A stretch of 64,000 bases of DNA, taken from Ophiosphaerella korrae. Its lineage: Eukaryota > Ascomycota > Dothideomycetes > Pleosporales > Phaeosphaeriaceae. The DNA is taken from the NCBI GenBank assembly GCA_028456385.1, contig JALNQF010000039.1, forward strand, positions 234,857 to 298,856. Direction: 5' to 3'. Numbering within the stretch: the stretch's first letter is position 1; every line of letters starts with the position of its first letter. Of this stretch, positions 22,561 through 33,013 are shown piece by piece. Made by a program: the position numbers and the translations under genes. Under the pieces are notes generated by a model, which searched no databases, was not told the DNA's origin, and saw nothing but the letters and a program-made list of their open reading frames with translations.

Positions 22561-23189
22561 ATCAAAAGCTCGTCAGAGTAAAAACGAAAGTTTTCAATTG
22601 CTACTAAGATTTCGCGGATAAGCAGAGTGCACTTCACAGGGTAACTAATTAATCACTTGTCTAATAGAATGTATTCTATAGAGTAGAGAATCAGAGTAGA
22701 AGATTGAACACAATGTCCTAACAATATGCGAGCATCCTTTGTTCCCTGAGTCTCCGCCGAATCTTTCATGGCCTCTTGGGTTTCTCAGGGGGAGACGCCA
22801 GGCCAGGAGACGCCGGAAGACTCGTGACTTGCCGGGGTCCTGCCGGACATCAAGTCAATCCCTCGCTCGGATTACAACAGTAGTACCAAGGTAGTTTTTT
22901 ATTTTATTACCTCGAGAGATACCCAAAATTAAAATATAGGATTTGCAATATCAGAGCAGAGGCCTATGGAAAATATAGTACATAGCAGCGCTTGAAACCC
23001 CTAAGCGGGCACGTCTATTAGAAAATACGCAAAAATAGAGAAAATTTAGAAACATATGATAACTAGTAGAAACTGGACTCTATTTTAAATATGAAGTGTA
23101 CGTAAGATACCTTCCTATGTCGTGGCTCCCAAATTCTAAGTGTGCGGCGCCCAAAACGTAAGCCCCCTCTAAATTGGAAACAGTCGACT
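22561..23189. other. Intergenic, with AT-rich block 22880-23100
   Basis: A GC-rich patch (about 22740-22870) is followed by an AT-rich block. No gene recognised. Confidence 0.45.
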
Positions 23190-25324
23190 TTATATCAACG
23201 GTTTACCTCGAATCCCCCCCGAGCCCCACAAACTCGCAATCATGTACCGCATACCTAACCTTCCCGCCCGAAAACCCACAACACTCGACCCCACCCCCAA
23301 AGACTCGGCTCCGTAAACGCACCCCAGTGCAAGGCCCTTTCCCACACACCACCACATTCCCCTGCTCGCACATGACACGCGGCCGAAATCGCGGCGCTGC
23401 AAGTCCCTACAACGGGCATGCCGCTCACAAAGCTGCGGCGCCCAAGCACAATGATACCAAAGAGCGCAACTGCGGCGAGCGGCGTGATGGCATAGAGGCC
23501 ATTGGGCGCAAACGCCGTGGCTAGGATGGCATGTTCGGGAACGAGGTCGACAGCGTAACGAAATAGGGGGGGTGGGCTGTGGTGGCCGTTGGCCTGAAAG
23601 ACTTGGACGTTGAGGAGGAAGACAGTCTGCGAGATGAGCCAGTGGAAGGCGGCGGATGTGGCCATTAGCGGGATGCTGTAGCGGTAGCGGAGCTGCAGGA
23701 GGTGGGTGGAGCGCTGCACGCCTTTGGGCTCGGAAGATAGGCGCAGGCCTTTACGGTGCGAGGCGTACTGGTCCCATTCTCTGGCGAGGAGGATGGCGGT
23801 GAGCATTTGGTTGTAGACAACGTAGATGAGGGACGCCACGGTTTGCATGGTATTAGCTGCAAGAACGGTGGGGAGAAAGGCGCCGGTTCCACGTATGACA
23901 TTGCGCATGTTGAACGCGGTGATTCCTAGGGATGAAGATCCGGACTTCCAGTTCTTAGGGAGGAAGAAAATACAGGTTGCGAGGGTGCTGCAGTATCTGG
24001 GGAGCTTTAGTCGACGTATGGGATCAAGGAGATTCTCGACTTACAGTAAGTATGCTAGTATTCGATGCCTCATACTGACGGCACTCGACCACCTCTTAGG
24101 ATTCGCGTCGGAAAATCTTGTTGTTATGTCACTTGGCCATGGGTTCTTTTTCCCCTCAAAATCTACCCTTGATACGAGGCACATGCCTTCTGTAGTTTTG
24201 TCGGGCGTTTTGAGAAAGGAGGCCATTGCATCACCGATATTCATTATAGGAACATCGTTGTTTGGAGCAAACGCAACAAAAACGAAGATAACAAATTTTA
24301 CCGCGTTCATGACAATGATTGTGGCGAGAAGGTGAAGGTTAATGTATACTTTGCAACTTTCTTCCGTGCGTTCGCTCAAGCAACGACTGACTCCAATGCG
24401 GTTCAATATCTACCCTGAAGGCAGCTTGTATCGAACTAGTGTTCTTTTTCTCTCTTAAGCTCGTTAACTGGCACTACGAGCCAAACATCACCGCAAGAAG
24501 ATTGGATTGTCTGTGCGTACGCCTTTATACAGTCAAGTTTGTTGAGACATTCAAGTCGGCCTTCCCGAATGCGGGCTGCCACACTGCTTACGTGGGGTTT
24601 GATTTCAAATTGCAACGCCTGCGTGAGAAAAGCATCAGACATGAAATGCACCTGGTATTGATTGGCGGGGACTGATTGGAAAAAGGCTGAGTTATAACTT
24701 ATATAGGTGAGCTTCAGGCAACACTTAACTGTGGCCAGTGACGTACAGAAAATTTAGTGGTAATGAGCTAACTGCAACACATATCCATAGTATAGAGCGC
24801 TTTCGATCGATATGGACCAAGTTTCGCAAGCTCGATATGTCAATATCAAGCCATGTTTTCTTGATACGTGCTTTGTCGATATCCGGTCGGGTCGGAGCAC
24901 TCAAGCATTGCCTGTGCGTTGATTAAGCAAGTTTTCGGCATTAGATACTGTGTGTTCAACTTGCATGCAATAATTACTCGACAGCAGCAAAACCGTTCCC
25001 ATGACATTTATGATCAGATGAACGGCGATGTTGAGTTTTTTTTTTTTTCGATTGAGCGCAGTCCCCCTCGAACACAGTGCCTTGGCCATTATCAAGTGGA
25101 AAGGTTCGCACTGCCCAGAGAACGATGGAGATGTTGATAAGAAGAACAACAAAAGAACAGATAGCTCCCAGAATAATCCCAAATCTCCACGAGGTTGAGA
25201 TAGTAAAACAAGACCAAAAGCCACGGCTCTTTTTGCTTTGTGTCTTCTGGTCCGACTTGGCTGCTAGTATACTATCAGTGCCGGCAGACACCTCGTGTGA
25301 CATGCTGGTACTAAACAGATTCAT
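23190..25324 (-). pseudogene. DUF6536-type multi-pass membrane protein, frameshifted
   Basis: All parts of a long fungal DUF6536 membrane protein are present in order on the minus strand. They are: WRFGIILGAICSFVVLLINI and VFEGDCAQS (25220-25050), LNIAVHLIINVMGTVLLLSSN (25035-24970), CLSAPTRPDIDKARIKK (about 24900), YNSAFFQSVPANQYQVHF (about 24680), YAQTIQSSCGDVWLVV (about 24500), IMNIGDAMASFLKTPD (about 24230) and, in the 3' frame, LLQLRYRYSIPLMATSAAFH and SGMPVVGTCSAAISAACH. Several joins are proper GT..AG introns (for example ending at 24000 and 24690). A 13-base T run at 25036-25048 puts the first two parts out of frame by one base, the junction near 24420 is broken, and the C-terminal end shifts frame near 23310. 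Function of the family is unknown. Confidence 0.7.
25036..25048. repeat. T13 homopolymer inside DUF6536 relic
   Basis: Thirteen T on the plus strand (A13 in the coding sense). It sits exactly where the reading frame of the membrane protein slips by one base, so it is either a slippage mutation or a base-calling error. Confidence 0.85.
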
Positions 25325-25456
25325 GTTAATCGAAGTGTTTGAAAGCGAGCTTATATGCCGAGCAGGGTAAAATTCTAGGCGAAGTCTGTTGTCGCAGCGC
25401 ATAAGCGGCCCCCAGGTGCGCCTTCATCCTACTGCATCTCAGCAATCAAGCAATAA

Positions 25457-25766
25457 GACTACGGTGCCATCTAACGAGGGGCACTGTCTCGATTAGTCGA
25501 AAGACCAGCGTTTTCAGCATGGGCCACCAACTCCAATGCACATTCACCCCAAAACACACCTAATTTCTCAACTTTCTACATAATTGATAGTATTAAGAAG
25601 ATCAAGGAGTATTGGTTCTGCAATTTACTATAGGAAAACGGCTATCTTGGATGTATAGGAGTCAAGTTGGGGATAATCGCGCGCGCGTTGTTTTGGGCCC
25701 GTGCTAAAAACGCCGGTTTTTCGACTAATCGGGAGAGAGTGACCCTCGTTAGGCGGTGTGGTAGTC
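25457..25766. mobile_element. MITE-like element with ~55-bp terminal inverted repeats
   Basis: The left arm 25457-25511 (containing CTAACGAGG, CACTGTCTCGATTAGTCGAAA) and the right arm 25707-25766 (containing TTTCGACTAATCGGGAGAG and CCCTCGTTAG) are imperfect inverted copies, matching over most of 55 bases. The roughly 195-bp interior has no coding capacity and includes an alternating GCGCGCGCG tract. Size (about 310 bp), arm length and lack of coding are typical of a non-autonomous DNA element. A clear target-site duplication was not found. Confidence 0.75.
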
Positions 25767-26256
25767 TGTCGTCTATTTAACTGGCTGGTGAAAGAACTTC
25801 CGTTTTAATCGGGAGTTAACGCTAAGGCTACGTTGGGCTAGGATGTAGCATGCTCATAAGATTTGAGCACAGCCTCGCTGCAATCATATAATCCGCAGCA
25901 CAATGGTACTGGACACGTTCGTCATTTATAACTAAATGTCAAAAGGATAACACCCGGCCTCATCTTTGCCAAACTGTAAAACATTCAGCCCTGATGCGCA
26001 CTTTCTCCAAAAGGCAAACGAACGCCAATGACGAGCTTGCGTTGCCGCCACCACTCAAAGGCCTCAGAGACAACAAGTCTAAATGATGTAGCTATGCTTG
26101 ATAGATAGCTAGCATCTTACTGCCATATATCGTCCTGGCCTCGACATCAAAAAGCAATCTACTAGTGCCACTACCAGAATCAAGTAGCAGATCACGAATC
26201 TATCGAGCATCTTCAGGAAACCAGAAGCAGAGCACCAAGCCACGCCAGCCTCGCTT

Positions 26257-26883
26257 GTGGACCCAATAATTAAGCGAGACTGGTCAGGCCGTGGACAACG
26301 TGCCACTTTCAGGGAAGATGAACAGGAATTAATACATGGACTGCCAGAGGTGAAGAAGAACCTCTGTAACACAGGAACTGTCGCGGTACAGAGCGTAGAA
26401 AACAGGGGCATCTCCTTTGTGTGCACAGAACAGAACCAGAACGACATTGATGGCCTTTGCTCGTTTAGAAATCGATACGCTGCTCCGGGGGCGGTGGGGC
26501 GTAATTGGCGAGCACAAACTGCTGATGTATTTTCGCTTGGGTGCGTGTTTATTGAGATAATAGCTGCTCAGTTTGGTCTGGATTTCCAATCAAAGAAAAT
26601 GTTGGTAGACGCCATTACCAACAAGGAAATCATGTATTATATGGAGGGTTACGCGTTACGGGCTTGGGTGGAAGATAGCCAAATATATTTCGATGGCTTT
26701 GGGGTTTAGAAAATGTTTGGTTTGGGGAAAAGGTATAATACTGAGATGGCGTGTCTCCTTATTGCGTAGATGGTAGAGAAGGAAGATCATAACCGACCAA
26801 GTGCAGAGCGGCTCTGTGAATGTCTTCTTGAGTCCAATTACTACAAAGTTGATCGCGTGGAAATCATGAAACCTTTCGGGTAG
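26257..26883 (+). pseudogene. Protein kinase C-lobe fragment
   Basis: The frame 26257-26709 contains RYAAPGAVGRNWRAQTADVF followed by SLGCVFIEI, which is the activation-segment end (A/S-PE variant) and subdomain IX Asp of a Ser/Thr kinase. After a stop and a frame change, about 26770-26835 reads MVEKEDHNRPSAERLCECLL, subdomain XI of the same domain. The Gly-rich loop, VAIK Lys and HRD loop are not recognisable upstream. It is a truncated, decayed kinase. Confidence 0.6.
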
Positions 26884-27154
26884 GCTGTAAATTTTAATAA
26901 GTTAAGCCACATATTTAAGTATGTGTTTGGAGATTCGGAGCAATGTTGTGAAGGATGGAAATGTGTAAAAACATGTTATGTCGAGGACATTACAATCTTT
27001 AGTATACAACAAGGTCATCCTCTAAGTCATACACCACGTAAGATCTTATATAATTCCACCACCTGCGCTAACACTAGCCAGTGCCATGATATCGAACTCG
27101 GGTTCCCCTACTTACTTCATAACGATTAGTCTATCCATTCCCAAACACACACTC

Positions 27155-30100
27155 TCACCCCTTCTCCTTCCCCTTCCCCTTCCCCCTCCCTCGTCCTTTC
27201 CCCCTTACTCCCTTCTTCTTCGGCGACGCCCGATCCGTCAAGTCCGTCAAATCTGTCTCCGCATCGCTCGTCTGCGCAAAGAAGTGGCTCTTAACCTGAG
27301 CATCGCTCTTACGCGCCGCCCTGCGCTTCGACGTCGAGCGAGTAGACGACTTTGGCTCATGTTCTTCACCGGAGGATTCAGTCAGGGGAGACATGCACTT
27401 CGTTCTAGGTTTCATAGCAGGGTTGCGGCGGTGTGAGGTCGGGGGCGCTGGGATGAGGGTGTCTGAGGCTTCGTTTGCGGCGGAGTCTGGGCTGGGTGCG
27501 TCGTTGGACTGTTGGACTGCAGATGTGAGGGAGATTGGTGTCTGGTAAATTGTTTCTGCGACGGGCGTGTGGGAATTTGCAGCGTGATCGCCGTGATCAA
27601 TGGTGAGGTCGCCGTGCACAAGGTCGTCTTGTCTCGCTACGAAGAAACCTCCTGCCGTCTCGTCATCGAAATGAGGACCTCTCACGGCCGGAGGACCATC
27701 CTCGCGCAAAAAGCCGCCTTCAAAATCCGTCTGATTCTGAAACGCGTGCCATTCCGAGCTCTCGTCCCTCGGCGATGCACTCTGCACAACCCCTCGCTTC
27801 CTCTCGGACAATTCGACATTGTCCCCATACTCCGCCGTCATGCGCTGCACGATGCGTAATCCACTTAAGAACTTCTTCCACAGTCCTAACACCAGCTTCT
27901 CCCTTTTGTCGGCTTCTTTCCTCGCTTTTTCAGCCTCTTCTGCTTCCCACGCATCGATGACTAGATCCTCGTTTTCGGTCGCAACAACCACGCCCGTCAA
28001 TATAGGCACTGCGCGCTGCTTCCCAAACTCGAACCCCGTGCACGCTTCTGCATACTCGATATTCAACTTCCTGCACACGCGCGCCGTGCCCTTGAGTGGA
28101 ATGTGCACCGCGCCCCGCGGCACCATGGTCGGCACATAAACATCGATGTTGTCAAACGCGTTGCGTGGGATCTTGCCATCTACAATCGGATCCGGGATGA
28201 TCCAGTCAGTCTGGGCGCGCGAATATAGGCCCTGTTTGGGCTTTTCGCCCTCGTCGCGCTCGCGCTCTTCAATTTCGCGCTTACGTGTTACGGTGACGGC
28301 GCGCATGGGCACAAATTTAAGGGGCTGTTGAGCTGGCTTGACTGCGCGGCCTTCTTTGTGCCAGGACTCGACGGTTTTGCAGCTCACGATGTCGGAACGG
28401 CGGTAGACGGGTTCGGACTTTGCGTTGGGGGGTTTTCCCGTGGTGAAGTGGCGGATGGGTTCGGCGTTGGGTTGGAGTGCTTCTTCGCGTCTAAGGTGTC
28501 GTTCGAGAACGTATTCAGTAGAGGTCTTGTAACCTTGGAGGGTTTCTTTGCCGCCTTCTTCGTCCATTTCTTTTTTCCTGTCAGGTGCAGCGGGTATAAG
28601 GTCGCCTTCGTCTTCTACTTCGTCCCAGGGCTGGCGCCTGTCATGAGGTCGGGCGTAGGATCGCATGAGAGATTTGAACCAGTCCCATTCTTCCCATCCC
28701 TTGACTTTTCCGCGTTTGTTGTGGATGGGTGTCTTCTCGGTTGGCATACGAAATCCCTTTGTTCTGCCCGGCCATTGACATTTGGGAAGATAGCGTGTGG
28801 TGACATCCTTTGCTGTGCCATCCGATGAGAAAGCAATGAGGTATGCCAGAACTTGTCTTGCTTTGTCTGCCGCAGCACCGCGAGCATAAAAGTCCTGAAG
28901 TTTATTAGGGGAAGACGCACTAGCGATAAGAATCCGTGAGAGTGGAGATACAGAGATTGGGGTATGAGTGAGATGCGATATAGCCTCGGTCCAATAAGTA
29001 GGATAAGGAAGCTCTTCGCTGTAATTTCGTGCTTTTGAGCGTTTCTTGACGGGCTTTGCTTTATCAGAGTCCGAAGAGGTGGAGATGAAGCTGCTAAGAT
29101 CACTTTGGTCTGATTCATCGATGTTGACCACTGTTTTATCGCCTCGTGCGGTCGCACGTTGGGGGAGTTTTCCCTTTGGTGGCGTAGATATCGCAGGTGT
29201 AAGAGCAGCATTCTTGAAAACATTATTCAATTTATCAAGGTTCCTAGGTTTTCCTTCTTCCGCTTGGCTGAAACCAAAGCCAACAGGCTGCAGGCTCACA
29301 ATCATACGGGCTTCAATACCGAGGCCGCGTAGCAGAGCCGTAAAAAGTTGCTGTCCAACATCTCTACTGCCTTCACAAATGCGCGCCACTTCTCGGAATG
29401 ATTCAAGAGACTCAATCCGTTCGCCAAATAAATCGGGATGCTGAGGACTCTCTCTCCAAGCGTCGATCTCGGCCTCAAGGGTGGTTGGTGATAAATATCC
29501 TCGTTTTCGAAGGCCAGGCGCTGTGACTCTAAACCTTGATTTCCAGTAAGCAGAGAGATATCTCATCAGTCTTAGTAAAGGATCGCCAGCCGATAGGTTC
29601 GGAGTGGTTGGCTCCAGCGGCTCTGATGTCGCACCCCAGTCACGGGCATTTCTATCACTCTTCACCTTTTCCTTTCCTTTGCCGTTGGACGGCTTTGTTT
29701 CGTTGTCTTGGGTGATTAGACGCCCACTTTGCGGACCCTGGTAGACCTTGACACCGTTCGTGCCGCTTTCCTTCCATTTCCCCTTTGTAACTTTAGTTTT
29801 CACTGCTGGTGCCTTTGCAGCTTCTGGCCGTGTCACAACAGCGCGGTTTACCCCGTTAGAAATACCTATGTCTCGCCAATAACGATCAATCTCATTCCAG
29901 CAGCCTGAAGAAAGACCCTTGACCAAAATTTCCTGAACTTGTCTATCCTGGATCCATGCATTCCGTATAAGGTTGTGAAACATCAAGTACTGGACGTGCA
30001 TGCAATGTGTGGCATTTCTTATTTGTCTCTGGATTTTCGATGGCCCCTTCTTCCCGACGGGCCTCGTGTCGAAGGCTGTCTTTGGAGCGGCGGATAGAGT

Positions 30101-30466
30101 AAGCGCGATATCGCCGGAAATGATAGGCACAGGTCCGTTTTCATGACTATTCAGAGCATCTTCCCAGTCATCGTCTGCGCTTTCTGCGCTATTTTCCTTG
30201 CCGTCATCTTTGCCGTCCAATGGGACATGTTCAAAGTCGTCTTCGCTGCTATCCGGATCTGAGAGCTCACTTTCACCGTCATCTTGCTCCAGGAGAGCCT
30301 TTGTTTCAGAAAGTGTGCGCTCAATCTTTGGCGCTGTGTCCAAGGTCTGGAATACGGTTTCCCTGGTGCGGCGTGCAGGCGGCTTACCGGCGCGGGTGCG
30401 TTTTGGTGGTGGCTCAGACCTGGGCGAATCCAATCGTAGGCGCTTGCGGGAGAGGATGGGCGGCAT
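27155..30466 (-). CDS. RAD4: DNA repair protein Rad4/XPC family
   Basis: Long uninterrupted gene of 1103 aa. The disordered acidic N-terminus (about 1-140, with ESELSDPDSSEDDFEHV) is followed by the transglutaminase-like domain. Its core includes HCMHVQYLMFHNLIRNAW near residue 165 and the second half ELPYPTYWTEAISHLTHTPI to KGFRMPTEKTPIHNKRGKVK around 490-640. The beta-hairpin domains BHD1-3 lie at about 660-880: TSTEYVLERHLRREEALQPN, EPVYRRSDIVSCKTVESW, NIDVYVPTMVPRGAVHIP and ACTGFEFGKQRAVPILTGVV. The C-terminus is low-complexity and basic, ending in a KGKGRGKGKGKEKG run. Rad4/XPC detects helix-distorting lesions for global nucleotide excision repair, with Rad23. Start ATG 30466 is the first in frame. 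Confidence 0.96.
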   Translation of the reverse strand: MPPILSRKRLRLDSPRSEPPPKRTRAGKPPARRTRETVFQTLDTAPKIERTLSETKALLEQDDGESELSDPDSSEDDFEHVPLDGKDDGKENSAESADDDWEDALNSHENGPVPIISGDIALTLSAAPKTAFDTRPVGKKGPSKIQRQIRNATHCMHVQYLMFHNLIRNAWIQDRQVQEILVKGLSSGCWNEIDRYWRDIGISNGVNRAVVTRPEAAKAPAVKTKVTKGKWKESGTNGVKVYQGPQSGRLITQDNETKPSNGKGKEKVKSDRNARDWGATSEPLEPTTPNLSAGDPLLRLMRYLSAYWKSRFRVTAPGLRKRGYLSPTTLEAEIDAWRESPQHPDLFGERIESLESFREVARICEGSRDVGQQLFTALLRGLGIEARMIVSLQPVGFGFSQAEEGKPRNLDKLNNVFKNAALTPAISTPPKGKLPQRATARGDKTVVNIDESDQSDLSSFISTSSDSDKAKPVKKRSKARNYSEELPYPTYWTEAISHLTHTPISVSPLSRILIASASSPNKLQDFYARGAAADKARQVLAYLIAFSSDGTAKDVTTRYLPKCQWPGRTKGFRMPTEKTPIHNKRGKVKGWEEWDWFKSLMRSYARPHDRRQPWDEVEDEGDLIPAAPDRKKEMDEEGGKETLQGYKTSTEYVLERHLRREEALQPNAEPIRHFTTGKPPNAKSEPVYRRSDIVSCKTVESWHKEGRAVKPAQQPLKFVPMRAVTVTRKREIEERERDEGEKPKQGLYSRAQTDWIIPDPIVDGKIPRNAFDNIDVYVPTMVPRGAVHIPLKGTARVCRKLNIEYAEACTGFEFGKQRAVPILTGVVVATENEDLVIDAWEAEEAEKARKEADKREKLVLGLWKKFLSGLRIVQRMTAEYGDNVELSERKRGVVQSASPRDESSEWHAFQNQTDFEGGFLREDGPPAVRGPHFDDETAGGFFVARQDDLVHGDLTIDHGDHAANSHTPVAETIYQTPISLTSAVQQSNDAPSPDSAANEASDTLIPAPPTSHRRNPAMKPRTKCMSPLTESSGEEHEPKSSTRSTSKRRAARKSDAQVKSHFFAQTSDAETDLTDLTDRASPKKKGVRGKGRGRGKGKGKEKG

Positions 30467-31507
30467 ATTCCATAAAGCGTGAAATATGGTTCAGAATTCT
30501 TCTCACACGCAAAACAGAGTCAAGGTCAAAGGTTCAAGTCATGACGCACTTCTCCGTGCTAAACTCCGATGGTGCGGCAACATGGACGTCCAAATCAGAC
30601 TAGCGCCTCCGTCGCCCCGTCACGTTGTCACGAGCCCCCACCATATTCAACTATCCGCTTCCAAGGCTGCCTTCAGCCTTCAGCCTTGTGCCATCACGAT
30701 AGCGCATCTATGCATTCTTGTGGGTACTTGTGATAAGTAGTCCGCGTCAGCTTTGCATATCGGAAATGCTGCGGCCACCCACTCACCACCTCAGCCGGAG
30801 ACCATCGGGCATAACAATATGGGAGGCCTCCAGGCTTGTCTCCTTTAGACAACCCCACCCGAGAAAGCGGAGTCACAAGCAGGGAACTGTGATGCATGCC
30901 GCATAAATGCATGCCACTGCCTGGTTGCTTGGTGTAGCTGTGGCGGGCCGCCTTGTCCGCAGCTCAGGAGCATATTTGACCGCTCTCAGCCGGGAGGCCG
31001 CCCTGAGGGGGCACAACCATTAGGCTGGACACTGTAATCCAATAACAAGAGCGCTTGCCACGCACTTGGACAGAAGAGTATTAACGCTCACTGAAACTTC
31101 GATTCCAACGATATAAATGGAATTAGGAAATGCAGGACCTGTTGCCTTGATAGAGTAATGACTCGGTATTATGCGACGCTGTGTGAGCAGGCTGAGGAGG
31201 AGGTTCGGTTGTGTATATCTGGGGCACATCCCCCCTCATCGCGCGCTCTCGCTTTTATGAGAGCTTGTTCCGTTATTCTACCCACTTGCTTTTTGAATTG
31301 CTCCTACAAGGTTTTTTTGCTCTTACTTTTGTCTACAGCAAGGTCTAACAGCCAAAACACCATCGTTCACCAGACATGGCCCCCAAATCTGCAAAGAACA
31401 GCCAGCACTCTCATCCCGAGGGATAAAACTCCTTTTGGACTCAGAACTCTACGCCTGGCAGCCATGTGTGAGAATCTGGGCATGACATCGTCTGGGCACG
31501 TGACATG

Positions 31508-31540
<33 letters not shown>

Positions 31541-32144
31541 TGGTCCTACCAAGGAACTTCAAACCACGAATGGACCGTGCAACACACCACCCCAACGAGG
31601 CCTATGGCCTACTAACTTGCTCAATGATAAGATATTACAAAAGTCACGAGTTTACATAAGCCATTTCTTCCCCTCAAAAACATCTCAAAGCGGTTTGGTG
31701 TCCAGCTGGAGTCGCGGATCCCTTTGACTACGGCACTCCCTCCATCGCTTGTTGCATCAACACAACTGCATAGTTGCACACTTGACCACCACCAGAACCG
31801 CACTCTTATCATTGCTAACCTGTAAAACTGACCCAAATTTAGATGCAAAATTGCAAAAAAAAAAACAGATGCTTTCGATTCCACCGTCATAGCACAGCCA
31901 CGCAAGCGAGGCTCCCAGGCATGACCGGCCTCCACGTCCCTCACCTCGAGAACCCATGCGCGCTGCGACCTTCCGCCCTCATACTCATCCTTTTTTTCTC
32001 ACATCTTCTACCACTGCCCACTGCCTTCAAACGACATCTCTTCCCCGTCACAATCCTTTTTTCCATTCTTACTCCACTTGCGCCCCTCCATTACCCTTGA
32101 CATTGCTCTTGGTGTCTTAGGCACCCATATTTATATATAACACC
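30467..32144. other. Long intergenic region between RAD4 and a C2H2 gene
   Basis: Holds the RAD4 promoter side (30467 to about 30700), a (GAC)11 run (31508-31540) and pyrimidine-rich sequence before the next gene. The frame 31158-31727 runs over the microsatellite; a short alternative ORF 31505-31615 would start Met-Asp11. Neither has family support. A TATA-like TATTTATATATAA lies at 32127-32139. Confidence 0.5.
31508..31540. repeat. (GAC)11 trinucleotide microsatellite
   Basis: Eleven perfect GAC units (33 bases) following ATG at 31505. Read from that ATG it would encode an Asp11 tract; read in the frame of the overlapping longer ORF it is poly-Thr. Confidence 0.9.
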
Positions 32145-33013
32145 ATGTATATGCTGCTGCTTCTTGCTGTGCTCGTAGTCTTCTTACTAGAACCAGCAGA
32201 AGCCAGTCCAGTTATGGGCTACTCACTGCCTGTTGCTCGCATGGAGTCTTACTTCACCGACCCAGACGACATATTTTGCAGCCTGTGCCAGTGCTGTGCA
32301 GTGCCCTTCTACCAGTGCATGCAAGCCGTGGTAAGGCAACCTCGACCTATGCTCCAGCTATTTTACTGACGTGCCTAGCCACAAGCACCACTTGCTGTTA
32401 CCCAGGTGCTCTATAACCAGCCCGAACCCTTCCACCAGGCGGCAGCGGCCCTCGAACCCATCCTTGACTTTCTCTCTGCAGACCACAGGCAACCGCTCCG
32501 TAATGAGAACATCCATTACATAAATACAAATGAGACAACGGTCCAGCCAGAAACTGTTCAAGCACACATTGATGATATTTACACGCCTGGTGATCGCCTC
32601 GACGAGACGAGTGCAGACTCGCGGAGGGCACCACACAGGCGACAAGCACCACGTCCCCGTGGCTACCCTTGCAAGTCTGACAGCTGTGACAAAACCTTTG
32701 ATCGTGCGTGCGACATGAAGTAAATACTCCCCTCTCGTCATTGTGCGTATCTGTGCTGACACGAGATAGCCGTCATTTCAAATCCCACCTCGACCCTTCT
32801 GAGCGGCCTCACCGCTGCAACGTCTGTAATGAGGGTTTCCTCTACCCAAAGGACCTCAATCGGCACCGCAGGAAGCACACCGATCAAACCATGCCACAGC
32901 CAAACTTCTACTGTCGGTACCCTGGCTGCAACAACTTTGAAGGCTTCTCTCGCCGTGACAATCTCCTCCGTCACCAACGACGACAGCACCCAGCTATCGT
33001 CGCTGCCGCATAG
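32145..33013 (+). CDS. Three-finger C2H2 zinc-finger protein
   Basis: Three exons (32145-32330, 32379-32719, 32770-33013) with 48- and 50-nt introns; 256 aa from the first ATG. The second splice falls inside finger 1 and restores it. Finger 1 starts YPCKSDSCDKTFDRACDM and ends with H-x3-H, finger 2 is HRCNVCNEGFLYPKDLNRH.., and finger 3 is FYCRYPGCNNFEGFSRRDN.. with HQRRQH at the end. This is likely a nuclear DNA-binding protein. The first 20 residues (MYMLLLLAVLVVFLLEPAEA) look like a signal peptide, odd for a transcription factor. A TATA box only 6 bases upstream of ATG 32145 suggests transcription may begin after it and that translation starts at ATG 32214 or 32241 (inference). Confidence 0.8.

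Noticed and set aside
30520..30545. GGTTCAAGTC resembling a tRNA B box
   Set aside because: No matching A box, acceptor stem or anticodon arm around it.
31158..31727. 189-codon ORF across the (GAC)11 run
   Set aside because: The start is uncertain, the middle is a poly-Thr microsatellite and no family resemblance is seen; kept only as a repeat.
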